64,000 nucleotides of DNA from Candidatus Leucobacter sulfamidivorax (GTDB lineage: Bacteria > Actinomycetota > Actinomycetes > Actinomycetales > Microbacteriaceae), in NCBI GenBank assembly GCA_016771945.1, contig QZLF01000004.1, forward strand, positions 265,437-329,436, in the 5' to 3' direction. A program made the position numbers and the translations under genes. The notes under the pieces were generated by a model, which searched no databases, was not told the origin of the DNA, and saw only the letters and a program-made list of their open reading frames with translations. Positions 1 through 7,580 of this stretch are shown here, piece by piece (position 1 is the first letter of the stretch; every line of letters starts with the position of its first letter).

Positions 1-984
1 CTCGTTGAGCCAGAGGTCGTTCCACCAGCGCATCGTGACGAGGTCGCCGAACCACATGTGCGCGAGCTCGTGGAGGATCGTGACGACGCGGCGCTCGCGC
101 ATCGCGTCGGTCACCTGGCTGCGGAAGACGTACGCCTCGGTGAAGGTGATCGCCCCCGCGTTCTCCATGGCGCCCGCGTTGAACTCGGGCACGAAGAGCT
201 GGTCGTACTTGTCGAAGGGGTAGGGATAGTCGAACTCGCGCTCGAAGAAGTCGAAGCCTTGCCGCGTCTTCTCGAAGACGTAGTCGGCGTCGAGGTACTG
301 CGCGAGCGAGGCGCGGCAGAAGACCCCCAGCGGGATCGTGCGGCCGTCGGCGCTCGTCAGCTCGCCGCGCTCCACGTGGTAGGGGCCCGCGATGAGCGCC
401 GTGACGTAGCTCGACATGACCGGGGTCGGCTCGAAGGCCCAGGTGGCGATCGGCTCGCCGCGATCCTCGCTCCCGACGGGCACGGGCTCCGGCGTCGGCT
501 GGTTGCTCACGACCTGCCAGCGGGCCGGCGCGGTGATCGTGAAGCGGAAGGTCGCCTTGAGATCGGGCTGCTCGAACACCGCGAAGACGCGGCGCGAGTC
601 GGGCACCTCGAACTGGGAGTAGAGGTAGACCTCGCCGTCGGCCGGATCCACGAAGCGGTGGAGGCCCTCGCCCGTGTTGGTGTAGCGCTGATCGGAGACG
701 ATCACGAGCTCGTTCTCGGCCGCGAGACCCGGCAGCCGGACTCGGGAGTCGGCGAAGACCTCGGCCGGATCGAGATCCGCGCCGTTCAGCGAGACCGAGA
801 GCACCCGCTCGGCGATGAGGTCGATGAAGGTCGAGGCGCCGGGGGTCGCGTCGAAGCGCACCGTCGTCTCGGCGCGGAAGACCTCGGCGCCGGTGGTGAG
901 GTCGAGCGCGATCTCGTAGCTGCGGGCGGCGACGACGCTCGCTCGCTCGCGGGCCTCTGCGCGGGTGAGGTTCTCTCCGGGCAC
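1..984 (-). CDS. pepN: Aminopeptidase N (M1 family), 3' part outside window
   Basis: Zinc metallo-aminopeptidase that removes N-terminal residues from peptides in the cytoplasm. The first 328 codons are present and the gene runs off the left edge. The substrate-binding GAMEN motif lies near residue 268 and the zinc motif HELAH at residues 305-309, followed by MWFGDLVT; the downstream zinc-ligand Glu lies near the window edge. The start is a GTG at 984, preceded by an AAGGAG ribosome site. A TAGGCT -10 on this strand (1034-1029) faces the promoter of the next gene. The order pepN, Rv2466c-type gene, rpiB, nei matches Mycobacterium tuberculosis Rv2467-Rv2464c, which supports the identity. Confidence 0.95.
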   Translation of the reverse strand, partial: MPGENLTRAEARERASVVAARSYEIALDLTTGAEVFRAETTVRFDATPGASTFIDLIAERVLSVSLNGADLDPAEVFADSRVRLPGLAAENELVIVSDQRYTNTGEGLHRFVDPADGEVYLYSQFEVPDSRRVFAVFEQPDLKATFRFTITAPARWQVVSNQPTPEPVPVGSEDRGEPIATWAFEPTPVMSSYVTALIAGPYHVERGELTSADGRTIPLGVFCRASLAQYLDADYVFEKTRQGFDFFEREFDYPYPFDKYDQLFVPEFNAGAMENAGAITFTEAYVFRSQVTDAMRERRVVTILHELAHMWFGDLVTMRWWNDLWLNE

Positions 985-1028
985 GGTGCTCCTTGTACTG
1001 CTCGACGGCTTGCTCGGTTCCGCCCCTC

Positions 1029-1079
1029 AGCCTACTTCCCGGGACGGCCCCGCGGCTGCGCGCGCACCGGGAGTAGACT
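1029..1079. promoter_or_regulatory. Back-to-back promoters for pepN and the DsbA-type gene
   Basis: TAGGCT on the minus strand (1034-1029) serves pepN. TAGACT on the plus strand (1074-1079) ends 7 bases before the ATG at 1087, so that transcript is probably leaderless. No convincing -35 boxes are visible. Confidence 0.6.
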
Positions 1080-1086
1080 CTGGGCC

Positions 1087-1707
1087 ATGAGCGATGCGAA
1101 GCCCCATGTCGAGTTCTGGTTCGATCCGATCTGCCCCTGGTGCTGGATGACCAGCCGCTGGGCGACCGAGGTCGCCGCCGCCCGCGGCTTCGAGATCGAG
1201 TGGCATCCGATCAGCCTGAAGGTGATCAACGAGGGGCACGACGAGAACTCCGAGTATCTCGAATCGCATGGCGAGCGGCACCGCCAGGGGCATCGCATGG
1301 GCCGGGTCGTCGAGGCCGCGAGGATCGCGCAGGGCGAGGGCGTGGTCGGCGCCCTCTACACCGAGTTCGGCACTCGCATCCACCCGGGCGGTCGGGACGA
1401 TTTCGACGCGATCATCGCCGAGTCGCTCGCAGCCGCGGGGCTGCCCGCCGAGCTCGCCGCCGCGGCCGACGACGAGGCGGGCGATGCGCAGCTGCGCGAG
1501 AACACGCGCCATGCGCTGGAGATCGCGGGCCCCGACGTCGGAGTGCCGATCATCTCGATCGACGGGGTCGCCTTCTTCGGGCCCGTCGTCACGCCCGCGC
1601 CGACGGGGGAGACCGCGCTGCGGCTGTGGGACGGCATCCACGCCGCCGCCAGCGTGCCCGGCTTCTACGAGCTCAAGCGCGGCCGCACGGTCGGCCCGCA
1701 GTTCTGA
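1087..1707 (+). CDS. DsbA-family mycothiol-dependent nitroreductase (Rv2466c type)
   Basis: A 206-residue thioredoxin-fold protein with the active site CPWC at residues 16-19, directly after FWFDPI and before WMTSRW. This matches mycobacterial Rv2466c, a cytoplasmic mycothiol-dependent reductase that protects against oxidative stress and activates nitro prodrugs. Further family features are the conserved GVAFFGPV stretch, which carries the cis-proline region, and an ELKR.R.. C-terminus. There is no signal peptide, so it acts in the cytoplasm, unlike secreted DsbA. The ATG at 1087 follows a TAGACT -10 by 7 bases. Neighbours pepN and rpiB are syntenic with M. tuberculosis. Confidence 0.9.
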   Translation: MSDAKPHVEFWFDPICPWCWMTSRWATEVAAARGFEIEWHPISLKVINEGHDENSEYLESHGERHRQGHRMGRVVEAARIAQGEGVVGALYTEFGTRIHPGGRDDFDAIIAESLAAAGLPAELAAAADDEAGDAQLRENTRHALEIAGPDVGVPIISIDGVAFFGPVVTPAPTGETALRLWDGIHAAASVPGFYELKRGRTVGPQF

Positions 1708-1714
1708 TCTCGCA

Positions 1715-1720
1715 TAGGCT
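1715..1720 (+). promoter_or_regulatory. Leaderless -10 of rpiB (TAGGCT)
   Basis: TAGGCT ends 7 bases before the rpiB ATG at 1728. Confidence 0.6.
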
Positions 1721-1727
1721 GGCATCC

Positions 1728-2219
1728 ATGCGCATCCACGTCGCCACCGACCACGCGGGGCTCGAGTTCAGCCGCGTCCTGCAGGAGCATCTCGCCGAGC
1801 AGGGCCACGAGGTCGTCGACCACGGCCCCGTCGAGTACGACGCGCTCGACGACTACCCCTCATTCTGCATCAACGCGGCGATCGGCGTCGCCCGCGACCT
1901 GCGCGACGGCGTTCCGGCGTTCGGGGTCGTCTTCGGCGGCTCGGGCAACGGCGAGCAGATGGCCGCGAACAAGGTCGAGGGGATCCGCGCCGCGCTCGTC
2001 TGGAACGAGTCGACCGCCGAGCTCGCGCGCGAGCACAACGACGCGAACGTGATCTCCATCGGCGCGCGCCAGCACCCGGTCGAGGACGCGATCCGCTTCA
2101 TCGACCTGTTCATCGCGACGCCCTTCTCGGGCGACGAGCGGCACGTGCGCCGCATCGGCCAGCTCGGCGAGTACGAGCGCACGGGCGCGATCGCGGGCAA
2201 GCGGGTCGACGAGTTCTGA
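1728..2219 (+). CDS. rpiB: Ribose-5-phosphate isomerase B
   Basis: Interconverts ribose-5-phosphate and ribulose-5-phosphate in the non-oxidative pentose phosphate pathway. It is 163 residues long, the usual RpiB size. The N-terminus has the family signature with DHAG at residues 8-11. The phosphate-binding loop reads GGSGNGEQ in place of the Cys-containing loop of E. coli RpiB. This is the actinobacterial form, which uses a Glu as catalytic base. The nei gene starts one base after its stop, so the two are probably cotranscribed. Confidence 0.95.
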   Translation: MRIHVATDHAGLEFSRVLQEHLAEQGHEVVDHGPVEYDALDDYPSFCINAAIGVARDLRDGVPAFGVVFGGSGNGEQMAANKVEGIRAALVWNESTAELAREHNDANVISIGARQHPVEDAIRFIDLFIATPFSGDERHVRRIGQLGEYERTGAIAGKRVDEF

Positions 2220-2220
2220 C

Positions 2221-3246
2221 ATGCCTGAAGGCCATTCCGTCCACCGCATCGCCCGCCAGTTCGGGGTGAACTTCGTCGGCACGCGCCCCGAGGTGACGAG
2301 CCCCCAGGGCCGCTTCGCCGAGGGCGCCGCGATGCTGAACGGCCGCGAGGTCAGCGATTCGCGGGCCGTCGGCAAGCACATGTTCCTCGAGTTCGAGGGC
2401 GACGAGTGGCTGCGCGTGCACCTCGGCATCTACGGCGCCTGGGACTTCTCGGGCGAGATCAAGGTCGACCCGTCGATCCGGATCACCGCGAAGGGCGACA
2501 CCCACCTGCGCTACGGGCAGACGGGGGAGTACTCCCGCCCCGACGGCAGCCGGCTGCGCGACGCGGTGCTGCTCGACCGCGACGCCGAGGACTCGGTCTC
2601 CTCGATCGGGGCGCCCCGCCGCACGCGGGTGCACATGGCCGAGCACGACAGCGAGAGCGCGGAGCCCGGGATCTGGCCGCCCGAGCCGCGGGGCCAGGTG
2701 CGGGTGCGCCTGCTGAACGACACGGTGTGCGCCGATCTGCGCGGGCCGACCGCCTGCGAGGTGCTCACCCCGCTCGAGGTCGAGCGCGTGCTCGACCGGC
2801 TCGGGCCGGACCCGGCGAACGCGAACACGCCCGACGAGAAGCATCGCTTCGTCGAGCGCGCGGGCAAGAAACGGACGCCGATCGGCCTCGTGCTCATGGA
2901 CCAGTCGGTCGTCGCGGGGATCGGCAACATCTACCGGGCCGAGATGCTTTTCCGCGCAGAGCTCGATCCGCACACTCCGGCGAACCGGCTCGGCGAGGAG
3001 ACGCTCGGCCGGCTCTGGGACGACTGGGCGCACCTGCTCGAGATCGGCATCACCGTCGGGCAGATGATCACGATCGACGGCCTCGAGGGCGACGACTACC
3101 TGCGGGCCCTGCAGGATCGCGAGGAGCGGCACTGGGTCTACAAGCTCGAGGGCACGCCCTGCAAGCGCTGCGGCGCGAACATCGTGCTCGAGGAGATGGG
3201 GAACCGCAAGCTGTACTGGTGCCCCGGATGCCAGCGCGCCCACTAA
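2221..3246 (+). CDS. nei: Fpg/Nei-family DNA glycosylase/AP lyase
   Basis: Base-excision repair enzyme that removes oxidised bases and cleaves the abasic site. The mature N-terminus begins PEGHS, giving the catalytic Pro (residue 2) and Glu (residue 3). A helix-two-turn-helix region with DQSVVAGIGNIYRAE is followed by a C-terminal zinc finger of form CxxC-N-CxxC (CKRCG and CPGCQ). At 341 residues it is longer than E. coli Nei (263), with an insertion in the N-terminal sheet domain. It sits one base after rpiB, as nei1 does in mycobacteria (Rv2464c). Nei1 versus another Nei subtype cannot be settled by eye. Confidence 0.9.
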   Translation: MPEGHSVHRIARQFGVNFVGTRPEVTSPQGRFAEGAAMLNGREVSDSRAVGKHMFLEFEGDEWLRVHLGIYGAWDFSGEIKVDPSIRITAKGDTHLRYGQTGEYSRPDGSRLRDAVLLDRDAEDSVSSIGAPRRTRVHMAEHDSESAEPGIWPPEPRGQVRVRLLNDTVCADLRGPTACEVLTPLEVERVLDRLGPDPANANTPDEKHRFVERAGKKRTPIGLVLMDQSVVAGIGNIYRAEMLFRAELDPHTPANRLGEETLGRLWDDWAHLLEIGITVGQMITIDGLEGDDYLRALQDREERHWVYKLEGTPCKRCGANIVLEEMGNRKLYWCPGCQRAH

Positions 3247-3249
3247 TCT
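3244..3249 (+). promoter_or_regulatory. Leaderless -10 of murT (TAATCT)
   Basis: TAATCT overlaps the nei stop codon TAA and ends 7 bases before the murT ATG at 3257. Confidence 0.55.
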
Positions 3250-3256
3250 GGATCGC

Positions 3257-4570
3257 ATGCGTGATGCTCTGAGCGCCGTGACCGGCAAGGCCGTGCGGCA
3301 GCTCGCCCGCCTGCGCGGCGGCGGATCCGCCCTGCCCGGTCTCGTGATCGAGCGGATCGACCCCGGCTTCCTGTCCCGCGTGCTCGGGCGACTGCCGCTC
3401 GGCGTGGTCGCCGTGAGCGGCACGAACGGCAAGACGACCACGACGAAGATGATCGTCGAGATGCTCGAGGCCCAGGGACTGCGCGTCTTCACGAACCGCA
3501 CCGGGTCGAACTTCCTGCGCGGCGTGATCGCCGCCGCTGTGCAGGAGTGCTCGCCACGGGGGCGCCTCGACGCGGACATCGCGGTGCTCGAGCTCGATGA
3601 GGCGCACGCGATCCACTTCATCGCCAGGGTGAAGCCGCGCTTCACCCTGCTGCTCAACGTGCTGCGCGATCAGCTCGACCGCTTCGGCGAGATCGACACG
3701 ACCGCGAGGCTGCTGAGCCGGATCGCCGAGGCGACCACCGAGGGCCTCGTCGTGAATCGCGAGGATCCGCTCATCGCGGCGATCGGCGAGGGCGCCGGGG
3801 CGCGCATCGAGGCGCGGGCCTTCGGCCTGTCGGAGCCCCTGCGCGAGATGTTCCCGAGCGACGACGACTTCCACCGCGGCGCCGCTGCGGACGCGGCCGG
3901 CGGGGCGGGGGCGGATCGCGGCCCCGCGGACGTCGAGCTCGTGGAGCTCGGCGATCACGAGGCGGTCTTCCGCATCGACGGCGTGGACCACCGCACGCCG
4001 CTCAAGCTCGAGGGGCTCTACAACACCTTCAACGCGGCGGCGGCGCTCGCGACGGTCCGCCTGGTGCAGGGCGCGGTGCGGGAGGCCGGCGGTGAGACGG
4101 CCGGCACCGCCGAGGTCGTGGCGGCGCTCGCGCAGGTGCGCCCGGCGTTCGGGCGCGGTGAGCGGCTGGAGCTCGACGGGCAGCCGCTCGAACTCGTGCT
4201 CGTGAAGAATCCGGCGGGCTTCCGCCTCGCGCTCGCCTCCTTCGATCCAGCCGGGGTCGCCGCGATGATCGCGATCAACGACCAGTACGCCGACGGTCGC
4301 GACATGTCGTGGCTCTGGGACGTCGACTTCGGCTCACTCGCGGCGGAGGGCGTCGACACGGTCGGCGGCATCCGGGCGTGGGACATGGCGCTCCGGCTCG
4401 AGCACGACGACGTGCCCTTCGGCGTCGTCGAAGAGGATCCGGTCGCCGCCCTCGAGGGCTTCCGCGAGCGCACCGCCGGGCGGCCGCGCCGCATCTTCTG
4501 CACCTACACCGCGATGCTGGCCCTGCGCGGGCGTCTGGCCGAGCTGACGGAAGTCGAGGACGTCTGGTGA
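3257..4570 (+). CDS. murT: Lipid II isoglutaminyl synthase, Mur-ligase subunit MurT
   Basis: ATP-dependent ligase subunit that, with GatD, amidates the alpha-carboxyl of D-Glu in lipid II stem peptides at the inner face of the membrane. The protein has 437 residues. The Mur-ligase P-loop GTNGKTTTTK lies near residues 55-64, followed by FTNRTGSN and the central LDEAHA and LNVLRDQLDRFGE motifs. The C-terminal DUF1727 domain includes NDQYADGRDMSWLWDVDF. Staphylococcal MurT carries a Cys4 zinc ribbon in the middle domain. Here that segment (about residues 200-225) is an Ala/Gly/Asp-rich linker without cysteines. It overlaps gatD by GTGA, as expected for the complex. Confidence 0.93.
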   Translation: MRDALSAVTGKAVRQLARLRGGGSALPGLVIERIDPGFLSRVLGRLPLGVVAVSGTNGKTTTTKMIVEMLEAQGLRVFTNRTGSNFLRGVIAAAVQECSPRGRLDADIAVLELDEAHAIHFIARVKPRFTLLLNVLRDQLDRFGEIDTTARLLSRIAEATTEGLVVNREDPLIAAIGEGAGARIEARAFGLSEPLREMFPSDDDFHRGAAADAAGGAGADRGPADVELVELGDHEAVFRIDGVDHRTPLKLEGLYNTFNAAAALATVRLVQGAVREAGGETAGTAEVVAALAQVRPAFGRGERLELDGQPLELVLVKNPAGFRLALASFDPAGVAAMIAINDQYADGRDMSWLWDVDFGSLAAEGVDTVGGIRAWDMALRLEHDDVPFGVVEEDPVAALEGFRERTAGRPRRIFCTYTAMLALRGRLAELTEVEDVW

Positions 4571-5349
4571 GCGAGGAACTGGTGGGCGAGGATCAGATGG
4601 GTGCGGATCTGGTGGACGCAGAGCCGGACGCGGGGTGCGAGCTCGTCATCGTCTCGCTCTACCCGCGCGACATGAACATCTACGGCGACCGCGGCAACGT
4701 GCTCGCGCTCGCGCGTCGTGCCCGTGCCCACGGCTTCGCGCCGCGGGTGGTCGAGGTGAACCCCGGCGATCCGTGGCCCGAGCGCGTGGACATCGTGCTC
4801 GGCGGCGGCGGGCAGGACTCGGGTCAGGGCCGGGTCGCGGCCGACCTGCAGGGTCGGGGGACGGAGATCCGCGCCCTTGCCGAGGACGGCACGCCGATGC
4901 TCGTCATCTGCGGCCTGTACCAGCTGTTCGGCCACCGCTTCATCACCTACACGGGCGAGGAGCTCACCGGCATCGGCGTGCTCGACGTCGAGACGCGCGG
5001 CGGCGACACCCGCATGATCGGCAACGTCGTGGCGCAGAGCGCCGATTTCGGCGAGGTCATCGGCTACGAGAACCACAGCGGGGACACGGTGCTCGGACCG
5101 GGTTCGGCTCCGCTCGCACGGATCGTGCAGGGCGCGGGCAACAACCCGCGCGACGGCGTCGAGGGCGCGCGCACCGGCAACGTGATCGGCAGCTACCTGC
5201 ACGGCTCGCTGCTGCCGAAGAACCCGGCCATCAGCGACTTCCTGATCGGCGAGGCGGCGAGGCGGCGCTACGGCTCCTTCGAGCCCGGTGCGGTGGCTGA
5301 TGCGACCGCGGAGCGGGCGCGATCCGCAGCGAAACGACGACCGAGATAG
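4567..5349 (+). CDS. gatD: Lipid II isoglutaminyl synthase, glutamine amidotransferase subunit GatD
   Basis: Class I-type glutaminase that supplies ammonia to MurT. It has 260 residues. The nucleophile Cys lies in LVICGLYQLFGH. The C-terminal GSYLHGSLLPKNP carries the catalytic His. YPRDMNIYGDRGN near the N-terminus is the GatD signature that binds lipid II or the partner. It starts with GTG at 4567, overlapping the murT stop by four bases, so translation is coupled. The first 25 or so residues are acidic and poorly conserved, so the true start could be slightly downstream. Confidence 0.93.
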   Translation: MSEELVGEDQMGADLVDAEPDAGCELVIVSLYPRDMNIYGDRGNVLALARRARAHGFAPRVVEVNPGDPWPERVDIVLGGGGQDSGQGRVAADLQGRGTEIRALAEDGTPMLVICGLYQLFGHRFITYTGEELTGIGVLDVETRGGDTRMIGNVVAQSADFGEVIGYENHSGDTVLGPGSAPLARIVQGAGNNPRDGVEGARTGNVIGSYLHGSLLPKNPAISDFLIGEAARRRYGSFEPGAVADATAERARSAAKRRPR

Positions 5350-5368
5350 ACCGAGATAGCGGTCTCGC

Positions 5369-6460
5369 CTACAGCAGCCCGAGCCCCTTCAGCTCCTCGC
5401 GCAGGGTCGCGCCGTCGGAGCCGTAGACCCAGGGCACGCCGTTCGCCTTGCGGTGCATGCCGGCCTTGGAGCGCCCGCCGACGAGCACGGCCTGACCGGT
5501 CGAGAGCTGCCGGATGGCGACGGCCGCGACGCTGCCCGGGTGCTGCTGCGCGAACTCCTGGTAGAGGGATTCGTCGTGCTGCCCGTCGTCGCCGAAGAGC
5601 ACCCACTGCACCTCGGGGAACTCGCCCGCGAGCCGGTCGAGCTCGCGCAGCTTGTGCTCCTGGCCGCTGCGGAACCAGCGGTCGTGCGTGGGGCCCCAGT
5701 CGGTCAGCAGCAGCGGCCCCATGGGGTAGAGGTTGCGCTCGAGGAAGCGGCTGAGGGCGGGGGCCACGTTCCACGCGCCGGTCGAGAGGTAGATCACGGG
5801 GGCGCCGGGGTGCTGCGCCATGAGGTGGTCGTAGAGCACCGGCATGCCGGGCGTCGAGGTGCGGGCGTGCTCGTCGACGACGAAGCTGTTCCAGGCCGCC
5901 ACGAGCGGCTTCGGCAGCGCCGTGTTCAGGATGGTGTCGTCGACGTCGCTGATGACCCCGAACCGGGCGGAGGGATCCACGATGTAGACGGGCGCCTCGA
6001 CGGGCTCGCCCGCCCCGGTCTGCAACGAGACCGTGTGCCAGCCCGGGGCGAGCGAGACCCGCACGATCGAGTCGATCACCCCGCCGCGATCCGAGACCAC
6101 CTCGGTGACGTGCTCGCCGTCGATGCTCACGCGCACGCGCTGATGCGGGGCGTGGAGGCTCGTGAAGCTGCGCCAGCCGCGCACCCGCGAGACCTGCGCG
6201 ACGTCGGGTCGCTGGCGACGGCGCAGCAGGATCCGGCGCTTGCGCTTCGGCTTCGCGGGCTGCTCGGGCTCCTCGGGCCGCAGGTAGAGCACCCGGCCGA
6301 GCACGCGCACCCACTCGGTGCTGCCGTAGCCGATGTAGGGGATGACGCCGGGCGTCTTGCCGCGGCTGCGGGCCCGCTTCTCGCGTCGACGGTGCACCCA
6401 GTCGTCGACCCGCGCGGCGAAGCGGGGCCGGCTGTCGGCGGGACGGGGGGCGTCGATCAT
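5369..6460 (-). CDS. DUF2183 (App1-type) phosphatase-domain protein
   Basis: A 363-residue protein with a C-terminal HAD-like DUF2183 domain. The DxDxT nucleophile motif appears as SDVDDTILNT, followed by YLSTGAWN and FGDDGQHDESLY. Eukaryotic App1 with this domain is a phosphatidate phosphatase. The bacterial substrate is not known. The N-terminal third is rich in Arg/Lys (about residues 20-95) and could contact nucleic acid or membrane. No signal peptide or membrane helix is seen. The ATG at 6460 follows a minus-strand TAGACT by 7 bases, so the transcript is probably leaderless. Confidence 0.8.
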   Translation of the reverse strand: MIDAPRPADSRPRFAARVDDWVHRRREKRARSRGKTPGVIPYIGYGSTEWVRVLGRVLYLRPEEPEQPAKPKRKRRILLRRRQRPDVAQVSRVRGWRSFTSLHAPHQRVRVSIDGEHVTEVVSDRGGVIDSIVRVSLAPGWHTVSLQTGAGEPVEAPVYIVDPSARFGVISDVDDTILNTALPKPLVAAWNSFVVDEHARTSTPGMPVLYDHLMAQHPGAPVIYLSTGAWNVAPALSRFLERNLYPMGPLLLTDWGPTHDRWFRSGQEHKLRELDRLAGEFPEVQWVLFGDDGQHDESLYQEFAQQHPGSVAAVAIRQLSTGQAVLVGGRSKAGMHRKANGVPWVYGSDGATLREELKGLGLL

Positions 6461-6467
6461 CCGTCCC

Positions 6468-6473
6468 AGTCTA
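6468..6473 (-). promoter_or_regulatory. Leaderless -10 of DUF2183 gene (TAGACT)
   Basis: Minus-strand TAGACT lies 7 bases before the ATG at 6460. Confidence 0.55.
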
Positions 6474-6507
6474 GGTGCCGTCCTCCCGGTCGTCGTCCCA
6501 CTCGCCG

Positions 6508-7284
6508 TCAGCCGCCGTTCAGGGGCCGCCAGGCGCTCTCGAGGCCGTCCCGGAAATCGGCGATCCGCCCGCGCTCCGGTCCGCCGGTCGGGGTTCCGTC
6601 GATGAGGGTCACCGCACGGATGCCGTGCAGCGCGTTCAGCGCCCACACCTCGTGGGACGCGATCTCGTCCGGAGTGCAGGCGCGCGGCTCGAGCGGGACG
6701 CCGCGCCGCTCGGCGATCGCGAGCACCAGCCGTTCGGTCACGCTCTCGACGCGCTCCCGCGACCGTGCCGTGCAGAGCACCGGGCCGTCCCACCAGACGA
6801 GGCTCGTCGTGGCCCCCTCCACCGCGCGGCCGGCCTCGTCGAGCAGCAGCGCCTCGGCGCCGAGCTCGCGGTTCAGCGCTCCGAGCCGATCGATGTTCGG
6901 GCCCTTCAGCCGGGGCGTCGCGAGCCGCACGCCGGGCGCGCTGCGCAGCTCGAGGTCCGTCGTCAGCGGGGGGAGGGGGCGGATCAGCACGTCGAGCACG
7001 GGGTCGCCGCCGGCGCTGCCGTCATCGTCGAGCGGCTCGATCCCGCGCAGCTCGATCCGGGGGAAGCCGGCGCCGCCGTCCGCGATCCGCCCCGGCACCG
7101 TCTCCATGAAGGGCTCGAAGACGAGCCGCCACCATTCCTGGCGCCTCGATCCGTCGAGCAGCCCCTCGATCGCCGCGGCGACGTCCCTGCGGAAGCGGTC
7201 GAAGTGCATCGCCGGCATGCGGGCTTCGGCGACGCCCTCCCGCTCGCGCACGCGGAAGGAGTCGGCGACGAGCAGCGTTCCCAT
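6508..7284 (-). CDS. pabC: Aminotransferase class IV, probable 4-amino-4-deoxychorismate lyase
   Basis: A PLP fold-type IV enzyme of 258 residues. The Schiff-base Lys is in RLKGPNI. The downstream pattern NRELGAEALLLDEAGRAVEG and the C-terminal VWALNALHGIRAV fit the family. It probably releases pyruvate from aminodeoxychorismate to give p-aminobenzoate for folate. The inference rests mainly on its divergent neighbour, a PabB-type chorismate enzyme; branched-chain or D-amino-acid transaminases share the fold. The ATG at 7284 lies 6 bases after a minus-strand TAATCT -10. Confidence 0.8.
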   Translation of the reverse strand: MGTLLVADSFRVREREGVAEARMPAMHFDRFRRDVAAAIEGLLDGSRRQEWWRLVFEPFMETVPGRIADGGAGFPRIELRGIEPLDDDGSAGGDPVLDVLIRPLPPLTTDLELRSAPGVRLATPRLKGPNIDRLGALNRELGAEALLLDEAGRAVEGATTSLVWWDGPVLCTARSRERVESVTERLVLAIAERRGVPLEPRACTPDEIASHEVWALNALHGIRAVTLIDGTPTGGPERGRIADFRDGLESAWRPLNGG

Positions 7285-7290
7285 GCCGCC

Positions 7291-7296
7291 AGATTA
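7291..7296 (-). promoter_or_regulatory. Leaderless -10 of pabC (TAATCT)
   Basis: Minus-strand TAATCT lies 6 bases before the ATG at 7284. Confidence 0.55.
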
Positions 7297-7360
7297 GCCC
7301 CAATGCCTTCTCGCAGTCGGTCGTCCTGCGCACTGGGGATCGCCGCTGTCACCCTCGGCG

Positions 7361-7494
7361 AGACGCGGTGCGTCTTTGACCGGCCACGTTGGCCACGGAC
7401 ACGACCTCAAAGCTCGAAAGGCCGGTGATGAACCGTGCCGAGAGAAGGAAGATGCAGGTTTCCCTGCGGAGAAACGTGCGTTCTCCTTCTTTCG
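7361..7494. ncRNA. Candidate structured RNA element between pabC and pabB (strand unknown)
   Basis: This gap between two apparently leaderless genes is dense in perfect stems. AGACGC/GCGTCT lies at 7361-7366/7370-7375 and is followed by TTT. ACCGGCC/GGCCGGT lies at 7379-7385/7420-7426. A three-way junction can form from CGAGAGAA/TTCTTTCG (7439-7446/7487-7494, one G-U pair), GCAGG/CCTGC (7454-7458/7463-7467) and GGAGAA/TTCTCC (7468-7473/7481-7486). On the minus strand the GCAGG hairpin is closed by a GAAA tetraloop, which favours that strand. I do not recognise a known riboswitch consensus and see no clear dedicated promoter. It may instead be a DNA-level regulatory region. Confidence 0.35.
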
Positions 7495-7567
7495 AGATGC
7501 CTCTTGTGCATTGCGGGAAGACCCCGGGGTGGCGTCTCGCCCGGGCGGGCGCCGAAGCCGGAGGCCC

Positions 7568-7573
7568 TAGGCT
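7568..7573 (+). promoter_or_regulatory. Leaderless -10 of pabB (TAGGCT)
   Basis: TAGGCT ends 7 bases before the GTG at 7581, which decides that start over in-frame codons further upstream. Confidence 0.6.
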
Positions 7574-7580
7574 GAGAGCC

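Noticed and set aside
7428-7580. Small ORF or N-terminal extension of pabB through the stem-rich region
   Set aside because: The TAGGCT box 7 bases before GTG 7581 and the lack of family homology upstream favour the shorter start.
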